In this document: positions 52,316 through 61,354 of the stretch, piece after piece | Layout of the letters: each line of letters begins with the position of its first letter | Position numbering within the stretch: the first letter of the stretch is position 1 | Assembly: GCF_000620705.1 (NCBI RefSeq) | Contig: NZ_JIAR01000025.1 | Location: 309,418-373,417 of the forward strand | Direction of reading: 5' to 3' | Origin: Nocardioides sp. URHA0020 | Lineage (GTDB): Bacteria; Actinomycetota; Actinomycetes; Propionibacteriales; Nocardioidaceae | Length of the DNA stretch: 64,000 nt | Position numbers and translations under genes: made by a program | The notes under the pieces: generated by a model | Told to the model about the DNA's origin: nothing | What the model saw: the letters and a program-made list of their open reading frames with translations, nothing else | Databases searched by the model: none

Positions 52316-54448
52316 TCAGTCCCCCTTCTTCTTCGCGGTGCCGGTCGGGGGCAGGATCGTGCCGTCCCGCATGAACGTCGGCAGCCCGGCCGGCGGCGTC
52401 GTGCCGTCGATCGCCGCGTGCTCGGGGTTCACCTTCGTGCCGTCGATGCCGTAGAGCGACTCCCACACCGCGCGGACGGCGGGACCGACCGTGCCCGAGC
52501 CGGTGCCGGCCTGGGTCACCATCATGATGACCACGTAGTTCTTGTCGTACGTCGCGACCCACGAGGTCGACTGCTTGCCCTGCACCTCGGCCGAGCCGGT
52601 CTTGCCGCGGATCTTGACCCGGTCGAGCGGGAAGTCGGTGAACTTCCAGGCCAGCGTGCCGACCTTCGGGGTGCCCTGGAGCGCCTGGTCCACGTAGCGC
52701 AGGCTGGCGGCCGAGGCGTCGACCCTGCCCTGCACGTGGGGCTTGATCGTGCGCAGCAGCTTGCCGTCCGCGCTGACCACGGCCTTGGCGATCCGCGGCT
52801 CGTAGAGCGTGCCGCCGTTGGAGAGCGCGGCGTACGCGCGGGCCAGCTGGAGCGGCGTGACGATCGTGTCGCCCTGGCCGATCGAGTAGTTGACGGCGTC
52901 GCCGGCCCGGTAGTTGCTGCCCTCGAGGCAGAACTCGTGGGCGAAGAGGTGCAGGAAGTCGCGCTTGCTCGACCCGTCGTCGTCGATCTTGCAGTAGTAG
53001 GACTTCATGGACTTCCAGTAGGACAGCTTCCACTTCCGGTCCGCGATCCGGCCCGTGGCCTCACCGGGCAGGTCGATCCCGGTCTCCTTGCCGAAGCCGA
53101 AGTCCTTCGCCTGGGCGACCAGGGGGTCCTTCGCCTTGACGTTGGTCGGGTCCGAGCCGTACTGCTGCCAGTACTTCAGCCCGACGCGGTAGAAGAACGT
53201 GTCGCAGGACAGCTGCAGCGCCCGGTCGAAGCCGATCGAGCCGTACGACTCCGACTCGTAGTTCTTGAACCAGCGGTTGCCGACCTGGAGCCCGGAGGAG
53301 CAGTCCAGGCGGGTGTCCGGGGAGAAGCCGTTGTTGAGCGCGCCGACGGTCATGATCGGCTTCCACGTCGAGCCGGGCGCGAACTGTCCCTGGGTGGCGC
53401 GGCTGAGCAGCGGGTTGTCGGCCTTGACCGAGTAGAGCCGGGCGAGCTGCTTCTTGCTGATCCCACCGACCCAGGTCTCGGGGTCGTACGTCGGCTGGCT
53501 GGCCATCGCGACGATCCGGCCGGTCTTGGCCTCCATCACCACGGCTGCCCCGGAGTCGGCGACGTAGTTCTTGTGGCTGACGGGGTCGTACGTCGTGCGG
53601 GCCAGCGCGATGGTGTCCGCGAGCTGCTTCTCGACCATGCCCTGGACCTTGGCGTCGATGCTGGTGACCAGGGTGTCCCCCGGCTGGCCGGCGACCTCAC
53701 CGTCGTCGCCGAGCACCCGGCCCATCGAGTCGACCGCGACGCTCTTGTAGCCGGGCATGCCGCGCAGCCAGCGGTCGTACTCCTTCTCGATGCCGGCGCG
53801 GCCGACCGAGGAGGCGGCGTTGACCGACGTGTCGCCGTCCGTGCTCGCCTGGTCGAACTCGTCACCGGTGATCGGGCTGAGGTAGCCCAGCACGTGGGCG
53901 AGGTTGACGCCGTACGGCTGCGGGTAGGCGCGCACGCTCTGCTGCTCGGCGACGATCCCCGGGAAGTCCTCGGGCTGCTCCAGGATGCGCAGCGCCACGG
54001 CCTTCTTGACGTCGCCCGCGACCGGCACCGGCTGGTACGGCGACCCGTTCCAGCACACGCCCGGCACCGAGCCGGCCTCGCCGCAGGTGACGAGCGTCTT
54101 GCGGATCCGCGCGGCCGGCACGTGCACGACCTGGGCGACCCGCTTGAGGAGCACGGTCTGCTGGTCGTCGGTGAGCTTGGCGAGCACGCTGCGGTCGACC
54201 GAGACGACCCACGAGGTGCGGTTGGCGACCAGCGGCCGGCCCATGTCGTCGACGATCAGCCCGCGCTGCGGCTGCACGACGACCTCGCGCACCGACTGCG
54301 AGGTGGCCTGCGCGTGGTACTCCTCACCGCCGACGACCTGGAGGTAGTAGAGACGCACGAAGAGGGTGGCGAAGAGGGAGAACACCAGGGCCTGGATGAC
54401 AAGGAGCCGCAGGCGTCCGGAGCGCTGCGCCGACTGGGGGGCAGACAT
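52316..54448 (-). CDS. mrdA: Penicillin-binding protein 2 (elongation-specific transpeptidase)
   Basis: Class B PBP that crosslinks peptidoglycan during elongation. The 710-residue product has an N-terminal membrane anchor (about 16-36), the dimerisation domain (QPQRGLIVDDMGRPLVANR onward), and a transpeptidase domain with the three motifs: active-site serine in GQFAPGSTWKPIM (SxxK), SCDTFFYRVG (SxD, as in E. coli PBP2), and RGKTGSAEVQGK (KTG). A Cys/Lys-rich insertion (KSYYCKIDDDG, HEFCLEGSN) sits between motifs two and three, possibly a disulfide. The start is ATG 54448 in TGATG overlap with mreD; the frame is open upstream but inside mreD. Confidence 0.95.
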   Translation of the reverse strand: MSAPQSAQRSGRLRLLVIQALVFSLFATLFVRLYYLQVVGGEEYHAQATSQSVREVVVQPQRGLIVDDMGRPLVANRTSWVVSVDRSVLAKLTDDQQTVLLKRVAQVVHVPAARIRKTLVTCGEAGSVPGVCWNGSPYQPVPVAGDVKKAVALRILEQPEDFPGIVAEQQSVRAYPQPYGVNLAHVLGYLSPITGDEFDQASTDGDTSVNAASSVGRAGIEKEYDRWLRGMPGYKSVAVDSMGRVLGDDGEVAGQPGDTLVTSIDAKVQGMVEKQLADTIALARTTYDPVSHKNYVADSGAAVVMEAKTGRIVAMASQPTYDPETWVGGISKKQLARLYSVKADNPLLSRATQGQFAPGSTWKPIMTVGALNNGFSPDTRLDCSSGLQVGNRWFKNYESESYGSIGFDRALQLSCDTFFYRVGLKYWQQYGSDPTNVKAKDPLVAQAKDFGFGKETGIDLPGEATGRIADRKWKLSYWKSMKSYYCKIDDDGSSKRDFLHLFAHEFCLEGSNYRAGDAVNYSIGQGDTIVTPLQLARAYAALSNGGTLYEPRIAKAVVSADGKLLRTIKPHVQGRVDASAASLRYVDQALQGTPKVGTLAWKFTDFPLDRVKIRGKTGSAEVQGKQSTSWVATYDKNYVVIMMVTQAGTGSGTVGPAVRAVWESLYGIDGTKVNPEHAAIDGTTPPAGLPTFMRDGTILPPTGTAKKKGD

Positions 54449-54960
54449 CAGGCGAGGGACCGGTCCGGCTCGAGGCGACGGAACATGGCCATCACCGGCG
54501 GCAGCACGAGCGGCGTGAGCAGCACGTCCCAGACCACGCCGAGCAGGACCACCTCGAGGAGCTCGCCGAAGCCGATCGCGGGCTCGCGCAGCACCAGGCC
54601 GGAGAGCGCGAAGACGGAGGTGCCGATGAAGGACGACGCGGCGACGGTCGCGAGGACCGTGCCCGCGCCCGGCTGGGAGTCGCGACGGACCCGTCCGGCG
54701 ACGTACCCGACGACCACCAGCGCCAGCGCCCAGCGGCCGGCGACGTGGTCCGCGGGTGGGGCGAGGTCGAGGGTGAGGCCCGCGACGAAGCCCAGGACGG
54801 CGGCGAACTCCGGTCCGCGGGTGAGCGCGGCGCCGACGACGACGAGCAGGCACACGTTGGGCACGATGCCGTCCCACGCCAGGTGCGGGAAGAACGTCAC
54901 CTGCAGGACCAGGGCGACGCAGACGGCCGCGGCGGCCACGAGGGCACGCACGGCGTTCAC
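54448..54960 (-). CDS. mreD: Rod-shape protein MreD
   Basis: Integral membrane subunit of the elongasome. The 170-residue product has five hydrophobic segments and the MreD-like order VLQVTFFPHLAWDGIVPNVCLLVVVGAALTRGPEFAAVLGFVAGLTLDLAPP, then the helix bundle ending LLEVVLLGVVWDVLLTPLVLPPVMAMFRRLEP. The start is GTG 54960, overlapping mreC by GTGA; a longer in-frame start lies inside mreC. Its stop overlaps the mrdA start by one base. Identity rests on size, topology and its place between mreC and mrdA. Confidence 0.92.
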   Translation of the reverse strand: MNAVRALVAAAAVCVALVLQVTFFPHLAWDGIVPNVCLLVVVGAALTRGPEFAAVLGFVAGLTLDLAPPADHVAGRWALALVVVGYVAGRVRRDSQPGAGTVLATVAASSFIGTSVFALSGLVLREPAIGFGELLEVVLLGVVWDVLLTPLVLPPVMAMFRRLEPDRSLA

Positions 54961-55868
54961 CGCAGGCCTCCGTCGGGCTCGATCACGGACCGGTCGCTCG
55001 AGGTGCCGGTGGGTACGACGACGCCGACCAGGTCGAGGGCACCGAAGTCGACGTACGGGTCGATGACCGCGCGCTGGGCGGTCTCGCGCAGGCTGCTGTA
55101 GACCGTGGTGATCCGCCCGACCGGCACGCCGGCGACGTACGGTCCACCGCCCTCGCTCCCCCAGGTCACCACGGTGTCGTGCTTGGCGGGCACCGCCGTG
55201 TCGTCCACCAGCTCGAGGTCGAGCCGGCCGTCGTGGCCGAGCACGCCGCGGCCGTGGAGGAAGCCGACCTCCATGCTCCGCCCGACCCGGCCGCCGACGA
55301 CCGAGTCGGCGTCGACGATGAGCAGCACCGTCGCCGTGGAGCGGGTGACCCGCAGGACGCGGCCGACCAGTCCGTCGTTGTTGACCACCGTCAGGTCGGG
55401 GTGGACGCCGGCGTCCGAGCCGGCGTCGATCGTCACCGTCCGGGAGAAGGACTGCGAGGGGCCCAGGCCGACGACCCGGGCCGGGACCAGCGAGTAGCCG
55501 AGGCTCTTCGCGGCGGCGGTGAGGCCGTCGTACTCCTCGAGCCGGTTGCGGTCGTAGTCCTGCGTCGCGACCTTGGAGCGCAGGTCGGAGTTCTCGGCCT
55601 GCAGGTCCAGCAGGTCCTGCTGCATGGAGTCGCGCGAGCGGAACCAGCGGGGTACGGCGGTGAACGGCCGCACGGCGCCGGCCGAGGCGACCTCGGCGGG
55701 GCCGAAGACCTCCCCGACGGCGCGGCGGGCCGGGTCGATCGGCGAGGCGGAGAGCGAGTCGAGGCTCATCACGGTGAGGCAGGCCAGCACCAGAGCGACC
55801 AGCAGACCCCGCGAGGGACGCTGCTGGTCGTGGAGGGGGCCGCGCCACCGGCGTTCGCGGCGACTCAT
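54957..55868 (-). CDS. mreC: Rod-shape protein MreC
   Basis: Periplasm-side scaffold linking MreB to PBP2. The 303-residue product has a basic start, one membrane segment (LLVALVLACLTVMSL, about 20-34), a coiled coil (DLLDLQAENSDLRSKVATQD, about 78-105), and the beta-barrel MreC domain (VPARVVGLGPSQSFSRTVTIDAGSDAGV, NNDGLVGRVLRVTRSTATVLLIVDADSVVGGRV). The start is ATG 55868, overlapping the mreB stop by ATGA. The frame continues far upstream, within mreB. Confidence 0.95.
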   Translation of the reverse strand: MSRRERRWRGPLHDQQRPSRGLLVALVLACLTVMSLDSLSASPIDPARRAVGEVFGPAEVASAGAVRPFTAVPRWFRSRDSMQQDLLDLQAENSDLRSKVATQDYDRNRLEEYDGLTAAAKSLGYSLVPARVVGLGPSQSFSRTVTIDAGSDAGVHPDLTVVNNDGLVGRVLRVTRSTATVLLIVDADSVVGGRVGRSMEVGFLHGRGVLGHDGRLDLELVDDTAVPAKHDTVVTWGSEGGGPYVAGVPVGRITTVYSSLRETAQRAVIDPYVDFGALDLVGVVVPTGTSSDRSVIEPDGGLR

Positions 55869-56896
55869 CCGACGCGCCTGCGGTCGCTGACCAGCACCTG
55901 CTGGAGCGCCTCGAACTCCTCGACGCACTTGCCCGCCCCCATCGCCACCGAGGTGAGCGGGTGCTCGGCGACGTGCACCGGCATGCCGGTCTCGTGGCGC
56001 AGCCGCTCGTCGAGTCCGCGCAGCAGGGCACCGCCGCCGGTGAGCACGATGCCGCGGTCCATGATGTCGCCGGCCAGCTCGGGCGGCGTCTGGTCGAGGG
56101 TGGAGCGGACGGCGTCGACGATCGCGTGCAGCGGCTCCTCGAGGGCCTGGCGCACCTCGGCGCTGGACACCACGACCGTGCGCGGCAGGCCGGAGACCAG
56201 GTCGCGGCCGCGGATCCCGGCCTCCGGCTCGTCGGTCATCGGGAACGCGGAGCCGAGGGTCATCTTGACCTCCTCGGCGGTGCGCTCGCCGAGCATCAGC
56301 GCGTGCTCCTTCTTCATCCACGCGACGATCGCCTGGTCGAGGTCGTCGCCGGCGGTGCGGATCGAGAGGCTGGTGACGATGCCACCGAGCGAGATCACCG
56401 CGACCTCGGTCGTGCCGCCACCGACGTCGACGACCATGTTGCCGGTCGGCTGGTGGACCGGCAGACCGGCGCCGATCGCGGCGGCCATCGGCTCCTCGAC
56501 GATGTAGACCTTGCGGGCGCCGGCCTGGTAGCCGGCCTCCTTGACCGCGCGCTGCTCCACCGCGGTGATGCCGCTCGGCACGCAGATGACCATCCGGGGC
56601 TTGGCGAAGTAGCGCCGCCGGTGCACCTGCTGGATGAAGTAGCGCAGCATCTGCTCGGTCGCCTCGAAGTCGGCGATCACGCCGTCCTTGAGCGGCCGGA
56701 TCGCGGCGATGTTGTCGGGCGTGCGCCCGATCATCCGCTTGGCCTCGTGGCCGACGGCGAGGATCTCGCCGGTGTTGTCGTTGATCGCCACGACACTCGG
56801 CTCGTCGAGCACCACGCCCTTGCCGCGCACGTAGACGAGGGTGTTGGCGGTCCCGAGGTCCACGGCCATGTCCCGGCCGATGAAGCTGTTCGCCAT
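55865..56896 (-). CDS. mreB: Rod-shape determining protein MreB
   Basis: Actin-like protein that guides elongasome movement. The 343-residue product has the actin-fold nucleotide motifs: DMAVDLGTANTLVYV (phosphate 1), VVDVGGGTTEVAVISLGG (phosphate 2) and GIVLTGGGALLRGLDERL (adenosine). AVKEAGYQAGARKVYIVEEPMAAAIGAGLPV is the connecting helix region. The start is ATG 56896; the in-frame extension upstream has no family support. It begins the mreB-mreC-mreD-mrdA-rodA cluster; ndk lies 184 bp upstream on the same strand. Confidence 0.97.
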   Translation of the reverse strand: MANSFIGRDMAVDLGTANTLVYVRGKGVVLDEPSVVAINDNTGEILAVGHEAKRMIGRTPDNIAAIRPLKDGVIADFEATEQMLRYFIQQVHRRRYFAKPRMVICVPSGITAVEQRAVKEAGYQAGARKVYIVEEPMAAAIGAGLPVHQPTGNMVVDVGGGTTEVAVISLGGIVTSLSIRTAGDDLDQAIVAWMKKEHALMLGERTAEEVKMTLGSAFPMTDEPEAGIRGRDLVSGLPRTVVVSSAEVRQALEEPLHAIVDAVRSTLDQTPPELAGDIMDRGIVLTGGGALLRGLDERLRHETGMPVHVAEHPLTSVAMGAGKCVEEFEALQQVLVSDRRRVG

Positions 56897-57080
56897 GTGA
56901 CGCCCTGTCGCTGACGCCCGCCCGGTGAGAGTCGGGTGGTGCTGGTGGGGAAGAAGTGACACCAGGCTACGAACGACGGGCGTGCGGGGCGGGGAGGACA
57001 CGCGGCGTGACCTGCGAAATCGCGGGGTCAGTCCGGACGTCAGCCCGGAGGTCAGGCCGGGGGAAGGACCAGAGGTCGGG

Positions 57081-57500
57081 TCAGAGGTGCGGGAACCAGA
57101 TCGCGATCTCGCGCTCGGCGGACTCCGGGGAGTCCGATCCGTGCACCAGGTTCTGCTGCACCTTGAGGCCCCAGTCGCGGCCGAGGTCGCCGCGGACGGT
57201 GCCCGGGGCGGCCACCGTGGGGTCGGTCGCACCCGCCAGCGAGCGGAAGCCCTCGATGCAGCGCTCGCCCTCCAGCACGATCGCGACGACCGGGCCGGAC
57301 AGCATGAAGTCGACGAGCGGCTGGTAGAACGGCTTGCCCTCGTGCTCGGCGTAGTGCTCGGCGAGCACCTCGGGCGTCGCACTGCGGAGCTCGAGCGCCA
57401 CCAGGGCATAGCCCTTGGCCTCGATGCGGCGGATGATCTCGCCGGCCTGGCCGCGCTTGACGGCGTCGGGCTTGAGCAGGACGAGGGTGCGCTGGGTCAT
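57081..57500 (-). CDS. ndk: Nucleoside-diphosphate kinase
   Basis: Balances nucleoside triphosphate pools. The 139-residue product has [27 protein letters not shown] at the start and the phospho-histidine in [16 protein letters not shown] (about H117). It is the usual bacterial length. The start is ATG 57500, with TAGGCT ending 6 nt before it, so the mRNA is probably leaderless. It lies between mreB and the PNPOx-like gene, as often in actinobacteria. Confidence 0.96.
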   Translation of the reverse strand: MTQRTLVLLKPDAVKRGQAGEIIRRIEAKGYALVALELRSATPEVLAEHYAEHEGKPFYQPLVDFMLSGPVVAIVLEGERCIEGFRSLAGATDPTVAAPGTVRGDLGRDWGLKVQQNLVHGSDSPESAEREIAIWFPHL

Positions 57501-57506
57501 GCGCGC

Positions 57507-57512
57507 AGCCTA
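57507..57512 (-). promoter_or_regulatory. Candidate -10 (TAGGCT) of ndk
   Basis: TAGGCT on the minus strand overlaps the stop of the PNPOx-like gene (its TAG) and ends 6 nt before the ndk ATG at 57500. Confidence 0.5.
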
Positions 57513-58193
57513 TAGAGACGCGGCCCGCCGTACGACGTCGACCGGGACCGGTCCGCTCGTCGCCGGGTCGGACACGGGCGCGTCAGCCACCCGGCGCACC
57601 GGGATGACACCGCCCCAGACGCCGGCCGCGACGTCCTCCGGCTCGTCGATCGGGCCCTCGGCGCGGGACTTCATCGAGGCCTCGTGCAGCGGCAGCGCCA
57701 GGACGGCGGTCGCCGCCAGCTCCTTGCGGGTGCTGGCGCGCAGCGTCGCCGAGCGTCCCGGGATCATGTGGTCGACGATCAGGTCGAGCGCGTGCCCACG
57801 CTCCGCCACGTCCTCCACCAGCCGAGCCGCCCCGATGACGACGGCGGACCGGTAGTTCATCGAGTGGTGGAAGGCGGAGCGGGCGGCGACCAGGCCGTCG
57901 AGCTCGGTGACGGTCACGCAGACCGTGGTGTCGGTCGCGGCGCGGAGCCAGCCGGCGGCGACCGACCCGTGCAGGTAGAGCGTCCCGTCGAGGTCGGGGC
58001 CGGCGAGGTCGACGGCGTACGCCGTGGGCAGCACCAGCGGGTGCCCCCCGACCGTGACGCCCAGGTGCGCGACCAGGGCGTCCTCGAGCAGCCGGTGCAG
58101 CTCGGCGCGGTCCTCGACCATCCGGTTGCGGCCGCGGCCGACCGTGGTGCGAGCGGTCGGGGAGAGCGAGGTCAGCGTCGGGTCGAGCGTCAT
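57510..58193 (-). CDS. Pyridoxamine-phosphate-oxidase-like flavoprotein
   Basis: The 227-residue product belongs to the split-barrel FMN family related to PNPOx (the NimA-like group). It has VEDRAELHRLLEDALVAHLGVTVGGHPLVLPTAYAVDLAGPDLDGTLYLHGSVAAGW, VCVTVTELDGLVAARSAFHHSMNYRSAVVIGAARLV and a C-terminal VWGGVIPVRR. It probably binds FMN or F420; the substrate is unknown. The start is ATG 58193, with CACACT 6 nt upstream. A MocR regulator diverges from it, a common pairing. Confidence 0.85.
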   Translation of the reverse strand: MTLDPTLTSLSPTARTTVGRGRNRMVEDRAELHRLLEDALVAHLGVTVGGHPLVLPTAYAVDLAGPDLDGTLYLHGSVAAGWLRAATDTTVCVTVTELDGLVAARSAFHHSMNYRSAVVIGAARLVEDVAERGHALDLIVDHMIPGRSATLRASTRKELAATAVLALPLHEASMKSRAEGPIDEPEDVAAGVWGGVIPVRRVADAPVSDPATSGPVPVDVVRRAASL

Positions 58194-58214
58194 GGGTCTA
58201 GTGTGAGGCGGAAG

Positions 58215-58252
58215 TGGCCTGCTGACACGGGCCAATCCGCGCCCAGTTGGAC
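58215..58252. promoter_or_regulatory. Shared control region of the PNPOx-like gene and mocR
   Basis: The 70-bp divergent region holds TGGCCT (58215-58220), GGGCCAATCC (58229-58238, reverse of GGATTGGCCC) and CCAGTTGG (58243-58250), plus TTGGAC (58247-58252) as a possible mocR -35. The GGATTGGCCC 10-mer also occurs upstream of the permease at 42.5 kb, next to the other MocR gene, suggesting a common MocR recognition element. Confidence 0.45.
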
Positions 58253-58263
58253 AGGACAGTCGG

Positions 58264-59589
58264 TTGGTCACCCTCCCCGTCGTGCTGGACCGCACGGCAC
58301 CCGGTCCGCTCGGCGTCCAGCTCTCCGGTGCGATCCGCGAGCTGGTGCTCGCCGGCACCCTCGGGCGCGGCGACCGGCTGCCCAGCAGCCGGGCGCTCGC
58401 CGCCGACCTCGGCGTCAGCCGCTCGGTGAGCGAGCACGCCTACGAGCAGCTCCTCGCCGAGGGCTGGCTCGAGGCCCGCCGCGGGTCCGGCACGTTCGTG
58501 GCGGCGGGTGCAGCGGCCCAGGAGGCGACGCCGCGGCGTCGGGCGCCCGCACCGGCCGCGGACCTGGTGCGCCTCGATGCTGGCACGCCGTGGATCGATC
58601 CGCGCCACGCGGCCGGCTGGCGCCGGGCCTGGCGGGAGGTGTCGACGGCGCGCCCGCCGCGGGGGTACGACGACCCGCGCGGCCTGCCCGAGCTGCGCGC
58701 CGCCGTCGCCGACCGCCTCGGCCGGACTCGTGGCCTGCTGGTCGACCCCGACGAGGTCGTGATCACCAACGGGACGACCGACGGGCTGCGGCACCTGCTC
58801 GCCGCGCTCCCGGCCGGCCCGGTCGCGCTCGAGGACCCCGGCTACCGGGCGGCGGTCGAGACGGTGCGGGGCGTGGGCCGCGAGGTGCGCGACCTGCCGG
58901 CGCTGGAGCGGGTGACCGACCTGACCGGCACGGTCGCCGCCTACGTCACTCCGGCCCATCAGCACCCGCTCGGCCGGGTGCTGCCCGCGGCCGACCGGGT
59001 CGCGCTGCTCGACGCTGCCCGCACGGCGCGGGCCGTCGTGGTCGAGGACGACTACGACTCCGAGTTCCGCTACGACGTGGCGCCCGTGCCCGCGCTGGCC
59101 AGCCTCGACCGGCACCGCGTCGCCTACCTGGGCACCGCCGCGAAGTCGGTGGCGCCGTCGCTGCGGCTGGGCTGGCTGGTGCCGCCGCCGGCGCACCTCG
59201 ACGCGATCAACGCGCGCCGGGTGATCACCCACGAGGGATCCCCGTGGCCGGTGCAGCGTGCGTTCCTCGCGCTGCTGCGCGACGGTTACGTCGACAAGGT
59301 CGTCCGGACCGCGCGGAGGGTGTACGCCGAGCGCGCCCCTCGGGTGGCGGCCGCGCTCACGCCGTACGCCGAGCTGGCGGGGCCGCTCGCGGGCATGTAC
59401 TCGACCTGGCTGCTGCCCCAGGCCGACGCGGTGCGGGCGCAGCAGGCAGCGCGGCGAGCCGGCTTCGAGGTCAACCTGCTCTCGGACTACTGCCGCGCGG
59501 CGACCCTGACCGGCCTGGTGCTCGGCTTCGGCGGCGTCACCGACGACGAGCTGGACCGCGCGCTCGCGGCCGTGACGTCAGCCCTCTGA
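58264..59589 (+). CDS. MocR-type PLP-dependent transcriptional regulator (PdxR-like)
   Basis: The 441-residue product has a GntR winged helix (about 12-75: APGPLGVQLSGAIRELVLAGTLGRGDRLPSSRALAADLGVSRSVSEHAYEQL) and an aminotransferase-like domain. That domain contains DPRGLPELRAAVADRLG, VITNGTTDGLRHLL, DYDSEFRYDV and the PLP lysine in YLGTAAKSVAPSLRLGWL. It probably controls the divergent PNPOx-like gene in response to a PLP-linked ligand. The start is taken as TTG 58264, because the LPVVLDR that precedes the winged helix is typical of the family; GTG 58282 is an alternative. Its stop overlaps the DUF4233 gene by 12 bp. Confidence 0.9.
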   Translation: MVTLPVVLDRTAPGPLGVQLSGAIRELVLAGTLGRGDRLPSSRALAADLGVSRSVSEHAYEQLLAEGWLEARRGSGTFVAAGAAAQEATPRRRAPAPAADLVRLDAGTPWIDPRHAAGWRRAWREVSTARPPRGYDDPRGLPELRAAVADRLGRTRGLLVDPDEVVITNGTTDGLRHLLAALPAGPVALEDPGYRAAVETVRGVGREVRDLPALERVTDLTGTVAAYVTPAHQHPLGRVLPAADRVALLDAARTARAVVVEDDYDSEFRYDVAPVPALASLDRHRVAYLGTAAKSVAPSLRLGWLVPPPAHLDAINARRVITHEGSPWPVQRAFLALLRDGYVDKVVRTARRVYAERAPRVAAALTPYAELAGPLAGMYSTWLLPQADAVRAQQAARRAGFEVNLLSDYCRAATLTGLVLGFGGVTDDELDRALAAVTSAL

Positions 59590-59973
59590 CCCGCCCACGC
59601 CGCCACCGGCCTCGTCGTACGCCGCGAAGGCCTCGGCCCGCTCGCGCTCGATCCGGCGGCCCAGGAAGTAGGCGGACCCCCACAGCAGGGCGAAGATCCC
59701 GCCGAGCACGAACATCAGCGGGATCACGAACCCCAGCGCGACCGCGAGGACCTGCACCACCCAGCCCAGGGTGTAGGCCCACTCGGCGCGCAGCATCCCG
59801 GCGAGCAGCAGGCAGACGACCGCCAGGCCGACGCCCACGGCGACGGCCGTGCCCGCCGCGACGTCGGCGATCGAGATCATCACCGGGGTCGTCAGGCCGA
59901 GGGTGATCGCCTCGAGGCTGAGGACCGCGGCGCACATGCCGCGGCGCGGGGACCGCTCGCGCTCGTCGGTCAT
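59578..59973 (-). CDS. DUF4233 membrane protein
   Basis: The 131-residue product has four hydrophobic segments (about 15-35, 42-60, 66-85 and 88-105) and the DUF4233 start RRGMCAAVLSLEAITLGLTTPVMI. From memory this family sits directly after folC in many actinobacteria, and here too it overlaps folC by ATGA. Its function is unknown. Confidence 0.85.
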   Translation of the reverse strand: MTDERERSPRRGMCAAVLSLEAITLGLTTPVMISIADVAAGTAVAVGVGLAVVCLLLAGMLRAEWAYTLGWVVQVLAVALGFVIPLMFVLGGIFALLWGSAYFLGRRIERERAEAFAAYDEAGGGVGGSEG

Positions 59974-61331
59974 CGACCACGCACCAGGAGACTGCGGGCC
60001 TCGCCGACGGTCACGACCGAGCCGGTGACCAGCACCGCGCCCGAGCCGAGCCCCTCGCCGAAGGCCGCACCGGCCTCGGCCAGGGTGGCCGCGGCCTCGA
60101 TGGCGTCACCGAGGTCGGGGGTCACCGAGACGCGGTCCTCGCCGAAGACCTCGCGCGCGATGACGGCGAGCTGGTCGGCGGGCAGGGCGCGGTCGGTGGA
60201 GCTCTGGGTGCACACGACGTGGGCGAGGTGCGGCTCGAGCGCCACCAGCAGCTGCTCCTGGTCCTTGTCGGCCATCACGCCGACCACGCCGATGAGCGGG
60301 TTGAACGTGAAGGAGTCCTCGAGGGCCGCCCCGAGCGCCTCAGCGCCGTGCGGGTTGTGCGCGGCGTCGAGCACCACGGTGGGGCTGCGCCGCACGATCT
60401 CGAGCCGGCCGGGCGACGTCACCTGGGCGAAGGCGGCGCGGACGACGTCCGCGTCGAGCGGCGCGTCGCCGACGAAGGACTCCACGGCGGCCAGGGCCAC
60501 GACCGCGTTCTGCGCCTGGTGGGCGCCGTACAGCGGCAGGAAGACGTCGTCGTACTGCGCCCGGAGGCCCCGCAGCGTGAGCATCTGGCCGCCGACCGCC
60601 GGGGTGCGGGTGGCGACGCCGAAGTCGATCCCCTCGCGGACAGCGGTGGCGCCGACCTCGGCGATCCGCTCGGCCAGGACTGCGGCCACCTCGGGGGTCT
60701 GGTCGGCCAGGACCACGACCGAGCCGGGCTTGATGATCCCGGCCTTCTCCACCGCGATCTGGGCCGGGTTGTCGCCCAGGTAGCGCGCATGGTCGACGGC
60801 GATCGGCAGGACCACCGCGACGGCGGCGTCGACGACGTTGGTGGCGTCCCAGGAGCCGCCCATCCCCACCTCGACCACGGCCACGTCGACCGGGGCGTCG
60901 GCGAAGGCGGCGTACGCCATGCCGACCACGGTCTCGAAGAAGGACAGCGGATGGTCCTGGTCGTTGTCGACCAGCTCGAGGTACGGCGCGACGTCGTTGA
61001 ACGCACGCACGAAGTCGTCGTCCGGCAGCGGCTCGCCGTCGACGGAGATCCGCTCGGACATCCGCTCGACGTGCGGGCTGGTGAACCGTCCGGTGCGCAG
61101 GTCCAGCGCGCGCAGCAGGGTGTCGATCATCCGGGAGGTCGACGTCTTGCCGTTGGTGCCGGTCAGGTGGATGACCGGGTAGGAGCGCTGCGGATCACCG
61201 AGGATCTCGGTGAACGCGAGGATCCGGTCCAGCGACGGCTCGAGCCTGGTCTCGGGCCAGCGCGACAGCAGCGCGTCCTCGACCTCCTCGAAGGTCTCGG
61301 CCAAGCGGGGTGCATCGGGGGTCTCAGTCAT
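59970..61331 (-). CDS. folC: Folylpolyglutamate synthase / dihydrofolate synthase
   Basis: Adds glutamate to folates and makes dihydrofolate. The 453-residue product has the Mur-ligase-like ATP loop IHLTGTNGKTSTSRMIDTLL (about 53-72), the omega-type loop YVGMGGSWDATN region (VVEVGMGGSWDATNVV), ITVDHARYLGDNPAQIAVEKAGIIKPG and DAAHNPHGAEALG. The start is ATG 61331; TAGACT lies 9 nt upstream. It is coupled to DUF4233 downstream. In actinobacteria valS and folC are usually adjacent, as here, though one acetyltransferase gene intervenes. Confidence 0.95.
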   Translation of the reverse strand: MTETPDAPRLAETFEEVEDALLSRWPETRLEPSLDRILAFTEILGDPQRSYPVIHLTGTNGKTSTSRMIDTLLRALDLRTGRFTSPHVERMSERISVDGEPLPDDDFVRAFNDVAPYLELVDNDQDHPLSFFETVVGMAYAAFADAPVDVAVVEVGMGGSWDATNVVDAAVAVVLPIAVDHARYLGDNPAQIAVEKAGIIKPGSVVVLADQTPEVAAVLAERIAEVGATAVREGIDFGVATRTPAVGGQMLTLRGLRAQYDDVFLPLYGAHQAQNAVVALAAVESFVGDAPLDADVVRAAFAQVTSPGRLEIVRRSPTVVLDAAHNPHGAEALGAALEDSFTFNPLIGVVGVMADKDQEQLLVALEPHLAHVVCTQSSTDRALPADQLAVIAREVFGEDRVSVTPDLGDAIEAAATLAEAGAAFGEGLGSGAVLVTGSVVTVGEARSLLVRGR

Positions 61332-61354
61332 CTCGGGACGAGTCTAGGGACTGC

